DNA of 7,561 nucleotides from an uncultured Eubacteriales bacterium (GTDB lineage: Bacteria; Bacillota; Clostridia; Oscillospirales; CAG-382). The notes below the pieces were generated by a model. It ran no database searches. It worked only from the letters and a program-made list of their open reading frames with translations, and was not told the origin of the DNA. This document shows, piece after piece, positions 5,354-7,561 of this stretch. Within the stretch, counting starts at the first letter, position 1. Each line of letters opens with the position of its first letter. The stretch is taken from NCBI GenBank assembly GCA_900554405.1, contig USHI01000057.1, positions 1 through 7,561 on the forward strand, given 5' to 3'. The translations under genes were made by a program, and so were the position numbers.

Positions 5354-7372
5354 CTATGCCGAAAAGCCTATGCGCTTTTCGGCTTTTACCTGCACTTCGG
5401 GCATTTCTATGTCCGAAGCGCACAGTGTCGCCACATCGGCGGAGGTGACGTTTTCATACCCCATTGCGAGCAGCCTTGATGCCTGCGCCATACGCGCCCG
5501 TTCAATAACGTTTCGAACATATCTTCCGTTGCCGAAGTCGCTTTGAGCGCGTGCGGCGGAGAAAAGCTTTTCCAAACGGCTTTGCGCCGGCACATCCAGC
5601 GAAAGCCCGTTCTTTTTGGCGATAAGCGCGGCGATGGCGCAGAGCTCCTCTGTGGTGTAATCATCAAAAGGAACATTATAGGCTATCCTGGAGCGCAGCC
5701 CCGGATTCTTATTCAAAAAGGCTTCCATTTTGTCTGTATATCCGGCAAAGATAACAATTACGCTTTCGCGCCGGTTTTCCATTTCCTGCACGATGGTGTT
5801 TATGGCTTCGTCGCCGTAGGAGCCGTCCCGGTCGTCCGCAAGCGAGTAGGCTTCGTCTATAAAAAGAACGCTGCCCTCCGCCTCGCGGAACTTCTTTTGG
5901 ATCGTGGGCGCCGTCCAGCCCACATATTTGCCCACAAGATCGCCGCGCCCGACCTCGATAAGATCGCCCTTGGAAAGCAGCCCGTTTTCTTTCATAATGC
6001 GGGCGAAAAGGCGCGCGACACTGGTTTTTGCCGTGCCCGGCGAGCCGGTAAAGACCATGTGCATTGCAGGGTGATCGTTCTTCATTCCTTTATCGGCGAA
6101 AAGCTTCATTGCCTTGTGGTAATCAAGCGCCTTGCCGATCAGCTTTTTTGCGCTGGAAAGCCCGATCATTTCCTGCAATTCATCATAAGCGGAGCCCTTC
6201 GGCGCGGCGGCGGCAAGCCGGTGCTTTGCGGTCGCGATATCGCGGTATTGGGGGTATATCCCGGTTTTCAGCTTGCGGTCGTACCAGCGGTCGAACAGCT
6301 CGCGCAGCTCTGCGGCAAGATATCCTTTTTCCTTTTCCGGCGTGTTAAAAAGGTTTTTGTCGGTGCGGATGTGCCTTTCCGCGGCAAGCATTTTCAGGAA
6401 CTCTTCGGCACGGGTGCCGGATACAAATTCCTCTTTCAGCTCTATAAAGCTTATGCTGCCCGCTTCTTCATTGAATATGTCTCTCGCCTTCGTACATTCA
6501 CGCGGCAGGCAGAATATCGTCAGCACGCTGTAACGGTATTTTTTCAGCGCTTCGCACATCCGCTCTATCGTTTCGTGCGAGCTGTCGGCGGTGTCGCCGT
6601 CCTCTTCTCTGCGGCACGCATCGTAACGTATGATAACGGCTCCGCCTTCGTTCATTTTATACAGCTGGTCGTAAGCCGTCGGCGGGATGCTCTCGTCCAT
6701 GCAGAGATTGACAAAACAGTACCTCCTGTTTTCGATCCTTCCGTTTGCATACAGGGCTTTCAGCAGAAGGCGGCATATTTCACGGCGCGTGTCGGGGTCG
6801 TCGGTCTGCATCATGTAATGTACCGGGTGCCCTTTGGCTTTGCCTGTCGCCCTGCCGTCGTAGATGCGGTCTAATTCCGGCAGAACCGAATCCGACATCG
6901 TGTATTTTTCCGTTTCGGTATAAATATCTGTTTTGTCCGCATTTTCGATAAGGTTCTCACCGTAGTCAAATATGTCGGAAAAGCGCCCGGTCAGCTCGTC
7001 AATACCGAAATCCCGGAAGACTTCGCCGTCGTCATTTATATAACCGTTGCGGTCGGAGGTGCGCAGAAGCGCACGCGCCATATTGAAGGTGATTTCTTCC
7101 GTGGAAATGTCGCTCGGCTCTGTTTTGATCGCCTTGAAAAAAAGCTCCGTTTGCCTGCCGGTGTCGGTATCTTCGGTACATATCATTCCGGCGGTCATTC
7201 TGTCTGCGAGTATATTCGCAACATACATAAAACTCTTTCCGTTCCGCTTTTCGTTGAACGCCCGGCTGAGCAGCGCGATATTATCCGATATCTCCCGCGC
7301 GGCGCGGCGGTTTTCGCTGTTCTTTATCCGATCTTTGTTCTCGATCGTTCCCTCGATTTTGTAAAAGCGCAT
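5354..7372 (-). CDS. CbxX/SpoVK-type AAA+ ATPase with a degenerate first AAA domain
   Basis: This encodes 672 residues. The C-terminal domain (about 397-655) is a CbxX/CfqX-type AAA+ motor. It has Walker A GSPGTAKT (443-450, with Ala448 where Gly is usual), a pore-loop segment GRGDLVGKYVGWT (475-487), Walker B VLFIDEAYS (502-510, Asp506/Glu507), sensor-1 region VIFAGYTDKM (540-549), an arginine finger in GLRSRI (Arg560/Arg562) and sensor-2 GNGRYVRNV (614-622). Residues about 180-370 align with it but lack the catalytic residues, giving a dead AAA domain. Residues 1-180 are unrecognised, charged and probably helical. Such motors remodel or unfold partner proteins; CbbX (Rubisco activase), SpoVK and EccA are relatives. 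Here the target is unknown. The start at 7372 has an AAGGAGG ribosome binding site at 7380-7386, 7 nt away. The gene has its own promoter and is followed 77 nt later by a small gene on the same strand. Confidence 0.93.
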   Translation of the reverse strand: MRFYKIEGTIENKDRIKNSENRRAAREISDNIALLSRAFNEKRNGKSFMYVANILADRMTAGMICTEDTDTGRQTELFFKAIKTEPSDISTEEITFNMARALLRTSDRNGYINDDGEVFRDFGIDELTGRFSDIFDYGENLIENADKTDIYTETEKYTMSDSVLPELDRIYDGRATGKAKGHPVHYMMQTDDPDTRREICRLLLKALYANGRIENRRYCFVNLCMDESIPPTAYDQLYKMNEGGAVIIRYDACRREEDGDTADSSHETIERMCEALKKYRYSVLTIFCLPRECTKARDIFNEEAGSISFIELKEEFVSGTRAEEFLKMLAAERHIRTDKNLFNTPEKEKGYLAAELRELFDRWYDRKLKTGIYPQYRDIATAKHRLAAAAPKGSAYDELQEMIGLSSAKKLIGKALDYHKAMKLFADKGMKNDHPAMHMVFTGSPGTAKTSVARLFARIMKENGLLSKGDLIEVGRGDLVGKYVGWTAPTIQKKFREAEGSVLFIDEAYSLADDRDGSYGDEAINTIVQEMENRRESVIVIFAGYTDKMEAFLNKNPGLRSRIAYNVPFDDYTTEELCAIAALIAKKNGLSLDVPAQSRLEKLFSAARAQSDFGNGRYVRNVIERARMAQASRLLAMGYENVTSADVATLCASDIEMPEVQVKAEKRIGFSA
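5358..5383 (-). repeat. Inverted repeat at the 3' end of the AAA+ gene
   Basis: A perfect 10-bp inverted repeat (GCCGAAAAGC paired with its complement, 5358-5367 with 5374-5383, 6-nt loop) overlaps the codons for the last residues of the AAA+ protein. The leftward transcript has no U-tract after it, so it is not a classical terminator. It might stabilise the 3' end of the first cistron or lower expression of the second. Confidence 0.45.
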
Positions 7373-7389
7373 GATTCTGCCTCCTTCTT

Positions 7390-7402
7390 CCGGCTTTGCC
7401 GG
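7390..7402 (-). other. Small hairpin just upstream of the AAA+ ribosome binding site
   Basis: The leader of the AAA+ mRNA contains CCGGC-AAA-GCCGG, a 5-bp GC-rich stem with a 3-nt loop, ending 3 nt before the AAGGAGG element. It is short and could be incidental. It could also influence ribosome access. Confidence 0.35.
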
Positions 7403-7506
7403 GTGTGTATTCTATTACTTTCCGTGTCCCTAAAACGGTACATATAAATATTCCCGCCTGCGTGATGCTGTCCTGCCCGGTCGTCCGATCACTGACTTCG
7501 TATGCG

Positions 7507-7536
7507 ATTGTATCACATATGCGAAAATTAAGTCAA
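7507..7536 (-). promoter_or_regulatory. Sigma-A promoter of the AAA+ gene
   Basis: On the minus strand there is a -35 TTGACT (7531-7536), an 18-nt spacer and a -10 TACAAT (7507-7512) preceded by TGA, an extended -10. Transcription would begin near 7500, leaving a leader of about 128 nt before the ATG at 7372. Apart from the small hairpin at 7390-7402 I see no recognisable riboswitch or attenuator in that leader. Confidence 0.8.
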
Positions 7537-7561
7537 CTTTTTGCGGCTTGCGGCTTCCGCG

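Noticed and set aside
5284..5390. Possible terminator between the AAA+ gene and the small gene
   Set aside because: The hairpin at 5358-5383 lacks a following U-tract in the direction of transcription, so I list it only as an inverted repeat.
5277..5423. Longer form of the 149-residue protein starting at 5423
   Set aside because: The extra residues overlap the end of the AAA+ gene, while the ATG at 5276 has a near-perfect ribosome binding site.
5543..6874. Long rightward open frame (about 443 codons) opposite the AAA+ gene
   Set aside because: It lies wholly antisense to a gene with clear AAA motifs, opens with a non-ATG codon without a ribosome binding site, and its translation has no recognisable domain. 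It is a by-product of GC-rich codon bias.

Overview
The window looks like a piece of a chromosome from a gut-type Clostridia (low-confidence assignment, perhaps an Oscillospiraceae-like lineage). The reasons are a one-polypeptide fusion of IspH with ribosomal-protein-S1 repeats, the gene order cmk - plsC - ispH/rpsA, strong AGGAGG-type ribosome binding sites, consensus sigma-A promoters, and a SpoVK/CbxX-like AAA+ protein. I see no tRNA, rRNA, CRISPR array or insertion sequence.

Layout, left to right. (a) 1-75 is the last 24 codons of a rightward gene I cannot identify. It ends at a shared, bidirectional terminator. (b) 155-1289 holds two leftward lipoprotein genes in one operon. They look like tandem paralogs, with the same 20-residue signal peptide length, an AKxYIxAxY motif after the lipid cysteine and a (V/I)DGxWYV motif near the C-terminus. 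(c) 1290-1481 is a divergent control region with two good promoters pointing apart. (d) 1482-4763 is a tightly packed rightward operon: cytidylate kinase (cmk), a PlsC-type acyltransferase (4-nt overlap) and the IspH-S1 fusion (8-nt overlap). These supply CDP/dCDP, phosphatidic acid and isoprenoid precursors, plus a mRNA-binding S1 protein. A bidirectional terminator follows. (e) 4827-7372 is a leftward pair: a 672-residue AAA+ protein with its own promoter and about 128 nt of leader, then a 149-residue protein resembling an uncharacterised phage/bacterial family.

The two observations most worth following are these. First, the IspH-S1 fusion carries a perfect Shine-Dalgarno (AGGAGGT) and an in-frame ATG exactly at the domain junction, together with a sharp codon-usage change at the same point. 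This suggests that free S1 is also made from the fusion gene. Second, the AAA+ protein contains two aligned AAA domains about 255 residues apart. The first has lost nearly every catalytic residue and the second is intact, so it looks like a fused dead/active ATPase pair. Its partner gene downstream is uncharacterised.
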